Below, piece by piece: positions 38,953-51,900 of a stretch of DNA of 64,000 bases. The notes under the pieces are model-generated. The model saw nothing but the letters and a program-made list of their open reading frames with translations, made no database searches and was not told the origin of the DNA. The translations under genes and the position numbers were made by a program. The stretch covers positions 7,140,501 to 7,204,500 of the forward strand of contig JALGPY010000008.1 in the NCBI GenBank assembly GCA_023055425.1. Reading direction: 5' to 3'. Each line of letters begins with the position of its first letter. The stretch's first letter is position 1. The DNA comes from Linanthus parryae (Eukaryota > Streptophyta > Magnoliopsida > Ericales > Polemoniaceae).

Positions 38953-41900
38953 TTATTCTGGATCCGGAGAGCCACCGGGCACGAGCTGCATTCAGGAACC
39001 AGACAAGTCAACGGATGAATTTTAGAGAGCAATACAGCAAAAGTGGCGTGTATGACAATGTATAATATTTGCTTACAATGGCAATGTTGTTGCCGTTCAG
39101 TAAGATCTGGTCCAGCTTCGTAATTCTCCGTCCTTCAGAAGTGATCTCACTGCAGAAACATCCAATCAGTAACTGTGTGTGTGGTATAAAGATGTACATA
39201 TATATCTGGAACATTAACGATACAATATGAAGCATTATCAAGATTACTGCATATAGGGCCAAAATTCTACCATCACCGTGTTAAGCGACATGACACAGGA
39301 GATGATCACACACAAGGCAGAACATGAGTCTTATTATGAGTAAAAGCTGCAATACTAGTGTGAAGTACCTATATGATTTCTCCCAGGGCCGGCCCAAGGG
39401 GTAGGCAGGCGAAGCAGCCACCTTAAGCCCAGAGACTGACAGGGGCCCGCTCCTTTTCAGTATTATATATTGTTATATTTCCTAGTGTTGCCAGTGCTTA
39501 CCAAGCTAACATTAGTCTGGTGGTAACTACCCGAGGAAGCCACTAGGAATACTGGGTTCGAGTCTCGAGACTCGAGTCTTTGAAATGTGCTGTTGGGGAT
39601 GATATTTTTACTTGCACAAAAGATCATCACTCTCTGATATCACTTTTTTAGGGAAACTCAATTCATTATTTTTACTTCCACGAAAGAACACCACTCTCTC
39701 AAAGACTTGTAGGCTTGTAGCAATCAATTTTACTAAACGATATTTACAACACTTCTTTCATAAAGAGCTTTCACGACAAACTATAAAATACTTCCACTGT
39801 ATAAAGTTTACTTTAGTTTAGGCCCCAAATTTATTTACTCGCTTTAGGGTCCCAGACTGATTTGCCAAAAATTAGACCACATACTTTCTTTTTGCAACTT
39901 CGGAAGCATAGATAAAGGGAAGATATGAATGTATTCTACTTGCCAAATGGGCATTCCATCCCCACATCAAACATGAATCTACTTACAACTGGTATGGGCC
40001 ATGACATTAATTAACATACTCAAGAAATAAGTCTCACCAGATTTCAGAAAGACAAGTTTTAACCTGCTTTGTTCCCGAAAACAGACAAAAACACGAGGAA
40101 TATGTGGCCCGGATCACATGGTGATACACCTCCATGTCTTTTTGCCTTTACGTTGTGAAGACACAAATCAGTTGCTCCCCACTCTAAGGCTGTTAACAGT
40201 GTGATTTATGTCTATTGACCACTCAGACCATTAATGCTTAAATATAGTGTTTCAGATTTATTGATAGATAGAACCTTCCAGCCATACTAAGTCACTAAGA
40301 TATAGATTTATTTTAGAAGTTTCAAAAAAGAAAAAGTCCGCACTGAGGCCTTGTTGGATTAGATAAGGATCCTGCTCTATCACCAAGGACATGTCACATA
40401 ATCCACTATTCAAGCCTGTTCATTGACAGGTAATCGAGAAAAAGAACAAACGATAACAGACAATTACCCATCCCCAAGCCACAGATAGGACCACAGTATC
40501 TATTTACTCTCCTTGCATTTCCCACTCAAAGAAGAAAAGGTAGGATAATTTCCCCCAGAAAGAGTCTAATACCTTCTCCCCACGCCTGTCACCTGAGACC
40601 TCGATCTCCTTTGAATACCTTTCACTTTCCGCCACCACAAACTTTTAGTCAACTGTCCTCCAGAGTTGGTTCTCCTCTTCCCTACAGCAGAATAACCATT
40701 TCCCAGCAATGCCTTATCAAAGGAACAGAAGGAATTAATCCTCCTGAAAAAGAAGAATTGCCTGCCTGCAATTTTATATCGTGTCCACGTCTGTTCTTTT
40801 CCCAGAAACGGTAACAAAAAGCACCAAACAGATCGCATCCATGTTCTAAAAACCTGGGGCATCATCTCCAGATATCCGTAATCTTCAGAATCTGATCATA
40901 GACCTCTCTCACCAGATTACGGGTGTGTATCCATTACTGAAACCTCATAAGTTGGAAAGAGACTGTGGGATTCCATTCACTAGAATTGAGAACCTCGGCA
41001 GAGTTTCACACTTTCACCAATAAACCACATTTCTCCATTATGCTTCCATGACAATGGGCTTGTCTGGATAAACAAAAAACTACTACCTCTGTTTCGCCTG
41101 TTTCAGCCTACTTCAGTTTTTGTCACTATTCACTGGGTTACTTTCATCCGGTGATTTGATTAGCAAAACGATACAAGAATTTGGTAATTTTTGCATGGTG
41201 TTATAGAGGAAAGTTTATTCTAAAATACCATGAAAAACTGTTAAAAAATTACATCGTTTTGGTATCCAAATCACCAAGTCAAAGTGACTCAGTTACGGGT
41301 TAAAAAGTCAAACGCAGACGAAACAGACGAAACGGATGTAGTACATTATATTGTATAGTTTTGAACTACTTTTGAATGTGTTGTCGGGGTGAACAGATGA
41401 GTTTCTCTCTCTTCACCATGACCACCCATTCAACTTGGCCAAAACTTTAAACCCAATACCTTCCCTGTCACTACCCCTACTCCCTAGATGAGTAAGACTA
41501 CATAGAAATGCTTCCAAATAAGGTCATATTTAACTATTGATTAGATCAACTAAAACCTATACGCCTAACAAAAAGATAATCCCTGCCATCAAAAGATCAA
41601 AAATTGCAAGAGAAATAGGCATCGAGCAGTGCCATCACTGGCAGATACTGAATATCTTACAATGAATTTTTAGTTAAAGTGTATGAAAATTATCTTGGTG
41701 AAGACGAGAAATGAGTTGGCACAACCTCAAGCTCTGTTCACGAGTAGACTTCAATAGTTTCCTATGAACTCTAACAAACAGTGACACTCTTATTGCCACG
41801 AGCAGAGGAAAATGCTCAGCCAGCTCAAGGATCTATGTGATTCCCTTACGAGTTACGACTATGACCAGACTTATATATTTCATTCTGTAGACAATTTCCA

Positions 41901-43469
41901 AACTTAGCATCAGTCCATCTAAATTGAGGTGTGAAACAATGTTAGTCATATAGTTATCCTTACACGTTATGATTGGTAAAAGCTATACGCAATCCCAAAG
42001 AGGCTGTCATGTGTTCGACTTCTGCTGGAGCCATCGGCTTCTCAGTACATGAACCGCCCCGGAATTGCGTGAGCAATATCTCTGGGACCAAAGAAGATAT
42101 TGCAAACTGCAGGATTAATAGTCAACTTGGTGCTTAATGTCCCATGTATGAACATGGAGATCTAAAATGTACAGCAGGGCATTAGGTTCAATGTTCAGAA
42201 GTAATATGTAAAACCAAAATTATTGATGAATATCAAGTCTGGCAGAACTATAGTGCCTGAGGATGTGCTTGTAATTGTTTAGTTCTTGAAGTAGGTGTAA
42301 CATTGTTTGTTGAACTATTCATCTCTCAGCCCATTGGGGCACATTTTGGGCAAACTGTGACTCCTTTGACCCATTAAGGTAGAAACTGCAATCAAATGTC
42401 TTTCGTAGGGATACTTAGAAAGCTATCATGTGGGGGAGTACATAGTTCCCTTATCACTCCCTCTCACCAATGGTTCGGTGTCAAGTTGATACCAATGACC
42501 AGGGGTGGTTCCAGGATTTTGCCACAGCCGGGGATTAATTTTAGAGAGAAATATTAGTGAGTAAACCTAAGTAGAGGGCTGTGGGGGCTAATGTGAATAC
42601 AATAAACGAAATACAGGGTAAAATCAAATTTTTGAAAAGTTGGGTCGGGGGTGTAGCTACCATCAGTGGCTACATGCATCTACCCCCTGGCAATGACCTT
42701 GGAAATACGGGGATTTTGCATATACTGCAGGGATGTGCAAGTACTGCTTGATGAAAACTTTGGAAATTATACAAAATGTTCAGTACTTGCCCACAACTAA
42801 AGCAGAAGTTTTGTAGACTGTGAATTTTTAGAGGATGCAGATTAGAGAACTTGCCTACACCTCCCCTTTATTCTATCTATGCAGCATTTACTCTAGGGCA
42901 GTTGAATATTCTAGATATCAAATGTACTTGGTTCAAGCTGCTTTGTCAGCCTTCCGGGCTTGAGTTTTATCAGCCCTGGCACACCTACAGGCTACAGGTA
43001 AAAAGAATTGGTGGAATGCTTGATTTCTAGGCACTGAAAAGGGATGCCCAACATGAGGGCTTCCTTGGATACTGATAAGAGAGACAAAAGAAAGGTTGCT
43101 TTATCAGAGCAGCACTGGAGCAAACCTTAGGTGCGCGATGGCGGTTGGTTTGAACAGCACTTGTGTTGGCACGAGGATTGTGTCAACGGGATGATGATGG
43201 GTTTGATGCTCGCAGTCAAGCATGAGTTCAGGTAAAGGCACCATTTAACCTGAGGCATGCTTGTCACCTAAACCATTGAGTGCATTTGCGCAAGGAAATC
43301 ATGAATGGTACATAGTGGTTAGTAGTATTAGAATGGCTTCAGGACTACATTTAAATGGAAACTCAATGAGGTGAGTCTCTCCTTGGTGCAGGGTGTAATT
43401 GTGGCAGGCATTTTTACTAGTAAGATTGATGTATGGCAGATATTTGTACTGGTAAGATAGATTTGTGCA

Positions 43470-43511
<42 letters not shown>

Positions 43512-44936
43512 CATGGCGATTTATTCATGCAACTTATGTTGGAACTTGGACGAGTAGGGGTAATCATCTAAAGGCTTAAAGCTTGACTCAGACATTGGAA
43601 GAGTTCAAGCCGAACCATGGGGAACATATGCTGCATAACTAGCACCACCCTTACAGTTTGTATTACATCTACAGAAATTCACTTGGTCCACAAGACCAGG
43701 TTCCAACATCTAACCAATTATAAGTTAACTGAGGGATTGCCCGTGCCCGAGGGCACTACCCAAAAACATGTTTCACGGCCTATTGTAATGTCATAAATAA
43801 AATGAGTATTTTCATCTACAAACATGGACAGCAAACGAAGACAACATAAATAGTTGTATTAAATTATCATGAACAAAGGAAGCCCCTTTTTATAATTATG
43901 ATAAAAGGAGTGGGTAGTTAAGTGGGTAGTTAAGTAGTGGATAGTTAAGTGGGTGGTAGGTGAGATCTAAGGGCTGGGGTTAATTCAATCTAACGGTTTG
44001 AAAGACATTTTAAAGTCAACCGTCCTAATTTATAATATAGATGATCTCCAAAGTCATCCAACTTTGCACTGTAAAACTGCAGCATAAGATACAATAGAAA
44101 ACTAATCGTTTTGAGTCTAAACTTTTTTCCAGGTACAAGGAACTTGGTAACACTTGAAAATAATCGATGAAGCGGCTTGAGGAAGTATGTATTTTTATAG
44201 GAAACAAGGGAGCACGAGACTTCGGAATGCTACGAACTCTAATACGAGGCTTATTCACTTCGAAGATCTAGCTAAGGAAACAAATCTCACCCAAGAGGGT
44301 GTTGTTCAAACCAACTATTCTCAAAAAATTCTTGAGAATATTTGTGTCTAGTTCTCACTTCTCGGTAAGTCTCACCAAGAACTACCCTGGGAAAATCCCC
44401 ACTCTCCCACGAAACCAAAAGAAAGCAGTTCACATAAGAATTATATATCCTCAGATTTCCTGAAAATCCCAACTATATGCCATTTCTCATTTAAGTGATG
44501 ATTTGAGCTTTTATTTAAATACTATGAGACTGCAAATAATATTCTAATGATTCACAAGATAAGGTCTCAAAATTAATCTGAGAGAGCAGTTGTGGACTGT
44601 GTATGTAGATAATAGGGAGAAAGCAAATTACTATTCAGTGACATCTTCAAGAACCATGTTGACATAGACATCAAACCCTCTGAGGGTTCCAACAAGCTCC
44701 TTATCGCCTTTCATTATCACCCATATCTTTGACCCAATGCAACGATCAATCAGCTCTGCATACCCAAACACACAAAACCAACAAAACATCAAACACAAAG
44801 CACAAACTCACAATCAAAACAAGGGTTAGGGTTTTACTCGTTCTCTGTACACACTCAAAACCCATTGAAGATTGGATTTGTGAGAGAGAGAGTGCTTACC
44901 AGATGGAAGGAGTTGCGATGGATTGTTCGAAGACAT
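38953..44936 (-). CDS. LSM5: Sm-like protein LSM5
   Basis: Four coding exons on the minus strand (44936-44900, 44755-44632, 39149-39077, 38985-38953) join in frame to 88 aa, the usual LSM5 length. Exon 2 carries the Sm1 motif ([33 protein letters not shown]). Exons 3-4 carry Sm2 ([19 protein letters not shown]). The protein ends SPDPE. LSM5 is a subunit of the LSM1-7 ring (cytoplasmic mRNA decapping) and the LSM2-8 ring (nuclear U6 snRNA binding). In Arabidopsis it is SAD1, linked to ABA and drought responses. The start [12 protein letters not shown] fits the family N-terminus. Intron 2 is 5482 bp, very long for an 88-aa gene, and is filled with transposons and a 40-base homopolymer. Confidence 0.96.
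39385..39860. mobile_element. hAT-like fragment in LSM5 intron 2
   Basis: The left end CAGGGCCGGCCCAAGG matches the CAGGGCCG end type of the 6718-9238 element. No right end or target duplication was found. It holds a SINE-like insertion at about 39500-39600. Confidence 0.4.
39495..39640 (+). mobile_element. SINE-like element
   Basis: A box-A-like TAGTCTGGTGGTAACTACC is followed by a box-B match GGGTTCGAGTCTC about 35 bases later. Ends are not resolved. Confidence 0.45.
41083..41341. mobile_element. Stowaway-like MITE, copy 2
   Basis: The ends are CTACCTCTGTTTCG and the complement of CGAAACGGATGTAG, flanked by TA on both sides (41081-41082 and 41342-41343). At 259 bp it shares its internal sequence with 6426-6685 (for example GTCACTATTCACTGGGT). 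It lies in LSM5 intron 2. Confidence 0.85.
42500..42689. mobile_element. hAT MITE, 190 bp
   Basis: The left end is CAGGGGTGGTTCCAGG; the right end complement is CAGGGGGTAGATGC. Flanks are CCAATGAC (42492-42499) and GCAATGAC (42690-42697), 7 of 8 matching. It lies in LSM5 intron 2. Confidence 0.65.
43470..43509. repeat. 40-base G homopolymer
   Basis: An uninterrupted run of 40 G lies on the plus strand. LSM5 is transcribed from the other strand, so its pre-mRNA would carry poly(C) while the non-template strand carries C and the template strand G. Confidence 0.9.
43729..44041 (-). mobile_element. Non-autonomous Helitron C, uninterrupted relative of Helitron A
   Basis: On the minus strand it starts TCTATATTATAAATTAGG at 44041 after an A and ends with the hairpin GTGCCCTCGGGCAC followed by GGGCAATCC and a degenerate CTCAG end. 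Its interior matches Helitron A, including the two sites where Helitron A carries insertions, which here are empty. It lies in LSM5 intron 2. Confidence 0.82.
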
Positions 44937-45179
44937 AACTTCTTCTTCCTCTTCTTCTTCTTCGTGTGTAGCCCTAACTTGTCTCAGCTTTAAAGCTTCT
45001 GAAATCCAAAGAGAACTTGTACAGCAATTGGAGATTAATTAGAGTAATTTTATGGGGTTAATTACATTTTATCCCATGTAGTTAAGAGTTTGTGCGAAAC
45101 ACCCCGTGGGTTTCAAAAGATGCAAAAGTACACCCACGTAGGGATACGTATATTTCCCGACAAACCAGTACGACCCGCA
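44937..45179. other. LSM5 5' flank
   Basis: A short CTT-rich leader directly precedes the LSM5 ATG on the minus strand. Beyond it lies a repeat-like stretch (GGGTTAATTACATTTTATCCC) of a type common in plant genomes. No TATA box is clear. Confidence 0.4.
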
Positions 45180-47340
45180 GAAACACGTATGGGTTCGGGG
45201 AAAAGATTGTCCGAATATTGGGTCGACCCGGAAAAAAGGCACATTGTGTTTCCGAGATAGTCGTGGAAAGACTTTCCTTGAACTTGTTTGTAATTTTCTT
45301 TGTCACGAGTTGGTAGATTATTATAGAAAGACTGGTTGGCCTTCGCTTCGTTGTTATCCTCACATTATTCAATTTCAGGATGAGGGAAAGGAAGGTGTGA
45401 TTAAGATTCTCGACACTTGCTTCCACCATCGGCGCTTTGGTCGGACCCACATATCACAGAGTTTAAATTACTTATTAAATGATGTAAGGCATTTCCATAA
45501 GCTCCGTCTATTTGGCGTTTATTTCAGTTAAGATATATCGAAACAAGTCCATGCCCTCCTCATTCGGCCCATACGAGGTAAGCCGGTCTCTAAATTCTGT
45601 TCAAGAACCCGAATAACTTTATCATCAGTAGTCTCCACCACCAATTTGAGTCGTCAATCTCGTGTATTGTGTTGCCAGCCTTTTGCGTAAATGCCTTTTG
45701 ATGGAAAAATGGTGTTATGATCCCTCTTCCTCAACCACTCAGACTGAGATCTCCGACATCATAATTTCCCCTCGTGATAAAGTAGCTTATTCATCTTCTA
45801 CTTTGCCTCATACAATTTCATCATCAATTGGTGGGTTTGTTTTCGGGATTGCAAGCTATTAATTTCCTTCCTCAGATCCACCAACTGAATTCAAACGTTG
45901 CCAAAAACTCTTTTATTTCAAGTCTTCAACTTGCTAGAGATATTGTCCACTTTATACCCCCACCGAATTAGAGTTGTAGGCTTCTTCCCATGCACTTTTA
46001 ACTACTTGTTCACAGCTACTATGATTCATCCAAAATTGTTTCAAAGTGGAAACAACTTTCTCCATCACTATCTACGTTCGTGATTTGCTCATGCATTACC
46101 ATTTCAACTGGAACATGGTCGAAGTGGGAGCAATAATGTGAGTTACTTTGGCTAACACGAACTTATTTTTCCAAGAAAATTTGGCCACCATCATATCATT
46201 CCTCTTCCCAAATGTTACTCTCTTTAGTTTTGTTGCGTACATGCATCCATTATTACCATAAACCACAATTGAAATCCCCTAATACAAATCAGGATGTGTT
46301 CTCTACGCGGTGGATGCTGCTAAGCAAGGTCCAAGATTATGTCTCTCATCCCTTCAAGGGTCTCCATGGAAACTCTTAAGCTTCCATGACTCCAAGCTAC
46401 TGCGATTTCTGACTGAACAATCAATGTGAAATTGGGAGTAAGACTTGATTGGTATCTCAACTATATCGTCCCAAAGGAGTGCAAGGCTCTCAATTCTACC
46501 GATATTGTTCACTCAAGTACCATTACAAAACCTTAAGTTGATTTTAACTCTCTCAATCTCCATATCATACAACTTCATTTCTATTACAAAATGGGCGTCT
46601 TATCTCATACGAGATCATGGAGGGATAAAATGTTACGGGGCTTCCCAAGCTCTTGTACTTTTCAATTTAGGAGAATCATTAGCCTCACCAGGGCTGCTGC
46701 GGCCTCTGCAATTCAGTTTTCATTTCCACGTCATCTTGATTCTCTATGTTTTTTCCCTCCTGATGGTTGTAATCAACTCCATCTCGGGGCAAAGAAATAT
46801 TGCCTTATTAGACTTGTTTGAGTTCCTCTTTCCACTTCGTTTGACTCTGGTAGATTCCAAAGGGATCATTGTCTCCTTCCCATCTTATTTGCGTTTAGCT
46901 ACTGTTTCCCCTTTGGTCTATTATATTCCGCTTCTTTTTCCTTCCCTGCCACCTTCCTCATTGCCTTGGATTTGAGATTCGGCCTTACATTAAATTTGGC
47001 TAATCTCGCTTTGGATCGACTTGATCTTCTTAGTCATTTTAGAGAGGTCAAACACTTCTCTTGATGAATTAGTTCCTCAATGACAGGGATTCGGATCACA
47101 AATTTTTATTTGAAGATTTGGTCTTGATCCCCTTGTTGGGATTTTCCATGATTTGAGTGATATGGCTTATCACGAGGATTTTGGTCGTGATTTGTGGAAG
47201 GATTTCCATGTCCTTTCCCTGGATTTTCTGTTGACTTCTAGCTCATCAAGTCAGCTATTCTTCTCCCGAAAAGTCCGCGGAGTCTGTGTTATCCCGATTG
47301 ACGCTAGATTTCTTCATTTTCATTTACGAGGCTTTCGCAT
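45180..47340 (-). pseudogene. LINE (L1-type) relic, endonuclease to early RT
   Basis: Read on the minus strand, decayed blocks appear in family order. An AP-endonuclease-like part near 46690-46400 reads NNIGRIESLALLWDD, then YSQFHIDCSV. A KLKSFHGDP block follows near 46370, then a GDFN-like remnant. A LNHTFLSLI-K block lies near 45410, with the RT block RPTSLSIIIYQLVTKKITNK, then [13 protein letters not shown], near 45350-45220. Stops and frame changes are many. The 3' part with the catalytic box is missing. Confidence 0.75.
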
Positions 47341-48312
47341 CAGCTTATCTCCGTAGGACGGTTTATTACGCACGGAATTCGTTCATACTGAATCTCAACC
47401 TCGAATCTTCTCCTTCCTCATTTTTTAACCGTGACATCTCATAGCAATGACTCAAATGTGTTGATTCTTGAAAAATCTAAATAAGAGTTAGTTTTTGTCT
47501 TTGTTCCATACCAATTTATCAGCATAATGGCTGATTTAGGCGTCACTCCGAGCCCATCTGAGTAGTATTTGAAAGTCGTTTTTCTTATGCACAATTGATA
47601 ATCCGGACATTATGGCGTAATTTTGATCTTTTTTTAATACATTTGATTGCGCAGGTTGTTTTCGCGTTGTGTTTGACAGATACGGAGCTCATGATCAAGT
47701 TGAGAGGAGAAACGAACTTCGGGAATTGAGACAAATCTCGGGAATGGTAAAAAATGACAAGAGGGGAGATAGCTGCAATTTTTGGAAGTTTTCATAAAGT
47801 GCTTTCTTCACAAACCCAACATTCTGCCTTCTGATCACAACCTACACCAAAGTAACCATTTACACCATTAACGCAGAAGAGGAGAACGAAGGCGAAGAAC
47901 ATGCCGCCCGGATTTCTTGTTTGATCTCTTTTTATATCTCATGTTATCAATCTTATGGAAAACTTTATGTCGATCGTTTACTCTTTCAGTAGCCAGACAA
48001 GTTGCTAGGCTCAAATGAGAGCCTATGGTTAATATAGACAATTATTTTCCAGATTCTAGACTTTGTTTCATGCTCTCGAGTTTCATTATCGATTGATTAT
48101 TTACTTTCATGTAGTGGTTACTGAACTTAGCCTATTGACACTGTTATATTAGGATTTTGACTATCAGTGGACGTAGGTTATCTACATGATCATGTTCTTA
48201 GCTTAAATTTGATTTATGTTTCAATTATTGTTCTTGTTCTATGCTTAATCGTTAGTGTGAATGGTGTAACTGCCCATGGATGCTAATTAATTATGTGAGT
48301 GCTCGGCAGAGA
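47341..48312. other. Non-coding AT-rich stretch
   Basis: Possibly more LINE-derived sequence at its left side. Nothing else is supported. Confidence 0.4.
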
Positions 48313-48401
48313 CTAGATGTAATACCCCGTCAAATTGCCTAGGGGTAAATCGGTAATTTATAAAAGCGTTATACAATTTTAATTAAGAAATAGAACTCGA
48401 A

Positions 48402-48439
<38 letters not shown>

Positions 48440-48723
48440 ATTTTTGTAGCTAAGAAATATGTCTAAGATTTTAGAGAATATTGAATTTGTATGCGTAAAT
48501 GAATACGCGAGAGTTTATTTTAATTTGAGTTTTAACGCGGATACAACCACCGCGAAATTGGGTGAGTGCGCAACACTAGATCACACTACCCATTGGTGTG
48601 CCACCCACACCTTAGTTTTTCTCCCAATCCTCATCACCTCCAAAGTTGTTCATCTTCTTCGGCAAGATTTTGCCACCGCCACCGTACCCCCTCTCTTCCA
48701 CTGGAAGCCTCTTTCTCTCCCTC

Positions 48724-48733
48724 TATATAAATA
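48724..48733 (+). promoter_or_regulatory. TATA box in the solo LTR
   Basis: A good match TATATAAATA is followed about 30 bases later by a CT-rich start region and then a (CT)n leader-like tract (48881-48937). The layout is like a plant core promoter, so the LTR may start transcripts toward the tandem duplication. Confidence 0.6.
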
Positions 48734-48880
48734 GCTCTCAGTTCTCATCTCCCTCACAAGATCATCATCATCATCACCACTGTTTTCAGCTTCTTCTTCT
48801 CCACTTCCGGCCACCCCCCACCGAGAGCACCACCGCCACCTCCATCACACTCTCACCCTCCAGCTCTCTGTTCTCTCTGG

Positions 48881-48881
48881 C

Positions 48882-48937
<56 letters not shown>
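48881..48937. repeat. (CT)n microsatellite
   Basis: About 57 bases of nearly pure CT repeat lie downstream of the LTR TATA box. Confidence 0.9.
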
Positions 48938-48942
<5 letters not shown>

Positions 48943-51900
48943 GTTCTCTGCCCAGAAACAGAGCACAGCAGCAGCAGCGGCAAAAGCCGCCGCCACCACC
49001 GCCTCTGTTCCTGACGGGAACCACCACCCAGAGTCGCCACCTCAATTTCTCCTCCCTCCTTCATATCTGCTGCTCTCTCTCTTGTTTCCCATTCAATTTC
49101 GACCTCAGAGCAAGAGAAAGAAGCAGCAGCCGACGAAATTTTCCGGTGAACCACCATTGAAGCCGGCGGGAAAGCTTCACGAGAAGCAATCCAACGCCAC
49201 CCACCCTCGGTAATCAGTGCCAATCGCCTCCTAGAGGTCCTAGGAGTTCAAATCAGACCCTACTAGAAGCTAAGAGACCCTCCATCTCCGGCGACGAAGA
49301 GCACCGCGCGACTCACCGTCGGCAAACCCGTATAGCTTCGTTTCTTGATCGATTTCAGTCATTCTCGGCCTAGGTATGCTTTAAATCTCGTCGTGATCTC
49401 ATTTATACAATCAAAATCGTATTTTGTATGCTCGAATCCATGTTTAGCTTGATGAATTTGATATTTATGTAAAAGGGGGTTAAAGTGTCTTTTATATAAA
49501 CATGTTATAGTGTTCATATGGGGGCACTACTTGTATTTTAGGGAGACTCCTATGGGGCGGTTGTCTTTTAGTAAAACTATTTGTGAGTGAGAAGGGATGT
49601 TGTTGTCTTTTGAAGTAAACTTGGGGGACCTAGTTATTGTTTATTTAAACTTTATATTATTCGCGAAAAATAAAAATGTTATTTTTGGGTCAAAAATATT
49701 TCCTAAAAATACTAGAAATCGCTATCGTCTAAAAAATATAATACAGGTGTCGAATTATTATCAAAAACGTCGATTAAGAATTGTAACAAGTTATGTTAAA
49801 AACTTAACAAACAAACAAACAAAAAATGTGTTTTGTTACTCAACTTTCAACCCGACTTAGTTTAACCACTTGAGAAGGTTGATATTTGCTTGATAATAAA
49901 TATTTTAACCTGTATAGAATGTTTAGGGGTATTTTTCTTAAAATTTTAATATTTGTACTTATCAGTAATCGAATATTTTCTATAATTTTAACCACTATTA
50001 CTTCAACTATATTTTTGTAAATTATCAATTGTTCACTCTCTTATTTCACTAGACATTATATGTCTTTTTAATGAAAATCTCTCTAATTAAATAACCTCTT
50101 TTGGAAATATTATAAATCAAGAAGTCTTTTTCAAAACTAGTGTGCTATTCGATAAGTTGTATGGTTTGAATACCGTTGTAGAGTATATGTATGTGTCGTT
50201 CTAGCAAAAAGGGAACTGTCAATCTCGTCACTCGAGTAGGACGTTTGTTAGAAAGTATAACTTGGCACTTGAACTTGTCTTTGACTTAGGAAATATACTT
50301 TGTAGGTGAAGAATTCGTAGACGAAGGTTTCGTGTACTTCTAGGAGCTTACGAGCTATTTGCCGAACGAGGTGAGTATACATGACAAGTCTTGCGTGCTA
50401 GCTTCTCTCGTGTCTAAACATGATTTCTTTACTTGTCTCAAAATGTGTTTTGTGTGCGTATGCTTTACTCGTGTTTGATTACGATTTTATTGAGATAATC
50501 GCACAAAGATAATAATGCGTAAAAATATAAAGTGGAAAGAGTTGCACGGGGAACGCTGTTTGGATTATTACAAATTTGGTTTGGTCGTTGTTGGCTTCGT
50601 CCACTCGACCCATATTGGTTAGTCCGGCGGAGATTCGCCCCGGGCCCGCTCCTTGTACTCACTCCTTCTGGGCGCAAGAACCCTGTTAGGAGGGTGTCGA
50701 CACTTAAGGTCTTGGTAGCTTGTGATGGGATAGTTAAATGTGATTTGTTGGATTTTCCCCGTGACACTCATGGCTAAAAATGGTAACTCCTAGTTTGGAC
50801 ATGGAATATGGAACGCGGATTGCTGTGATCAATGAGAAACTGTCAGAATTTGACTTGGTCTATGGATTATCATCTATTTGTTGGAATATTTGGAAATGTG
50901 TTAAAAGTCTGAGAACGTCTTATTATTCAATCGTCTTTTACTTCCGCTGTGTTTTGCTAAATCATTGTCGATTTATCACTCTTTCATGTTTACATGCTTG
51001 GGTGTTACTCACTCAGTATTTTATTGCTGACTTTTAGAAAACTGCGATTCTTGTTTTACTTCCCACCGCAGGTCTAGAAATCGGAGACTATGGGAATGTC
51101 GGGTACGAGGCTCACGTAGGGTGATGACTTCACAAGTAACTTGTAAAACATAATGTAGTAGTACTTAATGACGTTTAAGACTTTAAGACTTATGTACTGT
51201 TTTATAGTAATGTAATATAAGGATGTTATGCTTACGATGTCACCAACTCTTTAGCATCGCCCTCCCGGGTTTTCCGTTCCGAAACGGAAGGCTCGGGGAT
51301 CTCGGGGTGTTGCACTAGATCTAGTTTGGATGAGAACATTAACCCAATCCCGAATCAATGAGCCTGAAAGGATATTTGAGTAGGATTGGCATGAGTGGGT
51401 AGATTCGGTAGGAGATTGTGAATGTTTTGGGTAACGGTGGACCGTCATGACCCGTTGCGTGCAAGTAGTTAGCTTATTAGATGGACAGATAGACAATAGT
51501 GGACCGACATGACCTGTAATGAACCGATACATAGAAGGACATGAGACCGATAGGAGATTGTCAGTGCGGTTACCTGACATAACCGAAGTAGGATTAACGT
51601 GTTTCAATACTATATCCGGAATCTTCTACATCCCTATGTGATCTATAGATCGCCTAGTCTCTTCCGTAATTGATAACAGTTTATTAAATAAAAATGTAAA
51701 AGTATTAGTTAGTTTTTTATTTCATTTTAGTCACTTTTTTTGAAATGTATTTTATTTTAGTCACTTGTTTGAGGGTGACGACTCGTTTAATCACTCAATA
51801 TTCCTCATCGTTAATGTACTCTAGACTAATTGCTTAGCTAAGTAATCTCAAGTCTGTCCTCGTTGGATAAATAAATCGGGGTTGAAATGCCAACCCCATA

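Larger units (their letters stand above)
48318..51314 (+). mobile_element. Solo LTR, Ty3/gypsy (Tekay/Del-like)
   Basis: It starts TGTAATACCCCG and ends CGGGGTGTTGCA, inverted ends matching at 10 of 12 with TG...CA. The 5-bp target duplication CTAGA is exact (48313-48317 and 51315-51319). No PBS, gag or pol lies inside its 2997 bp, so it is a solo LTR left by LTR-LTR recombination. The TGTAAYACCCC end and ~3-kb length fit Tekay/Del chromoviruses; the lineage is inference. Orientation is taken from its TATA box. Confidence 0.82.

Noticed and set aside
46445..46975. 176-codon plus-strand frame
   Set aside because: Antisense shadow of the LINE endonuclease region; hydrophobic because of codon mirror effects.
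48459..49223. Open frames around the (CT)n tract, including Ser/Leu- and Arg/Glu-rich readings
   Set aside because: They are low-complexity translations of microsatellite and leader-like DNA inside a solo LTR, with no conserved motif.
51251..51607. A 118-codon minus frame repeated at 54106-54378
   Set aside because: It is kept because the DNA is a recent tandem duplicate. No family resemblance was seen, the two ends differ, and copy A runs into the LTR.
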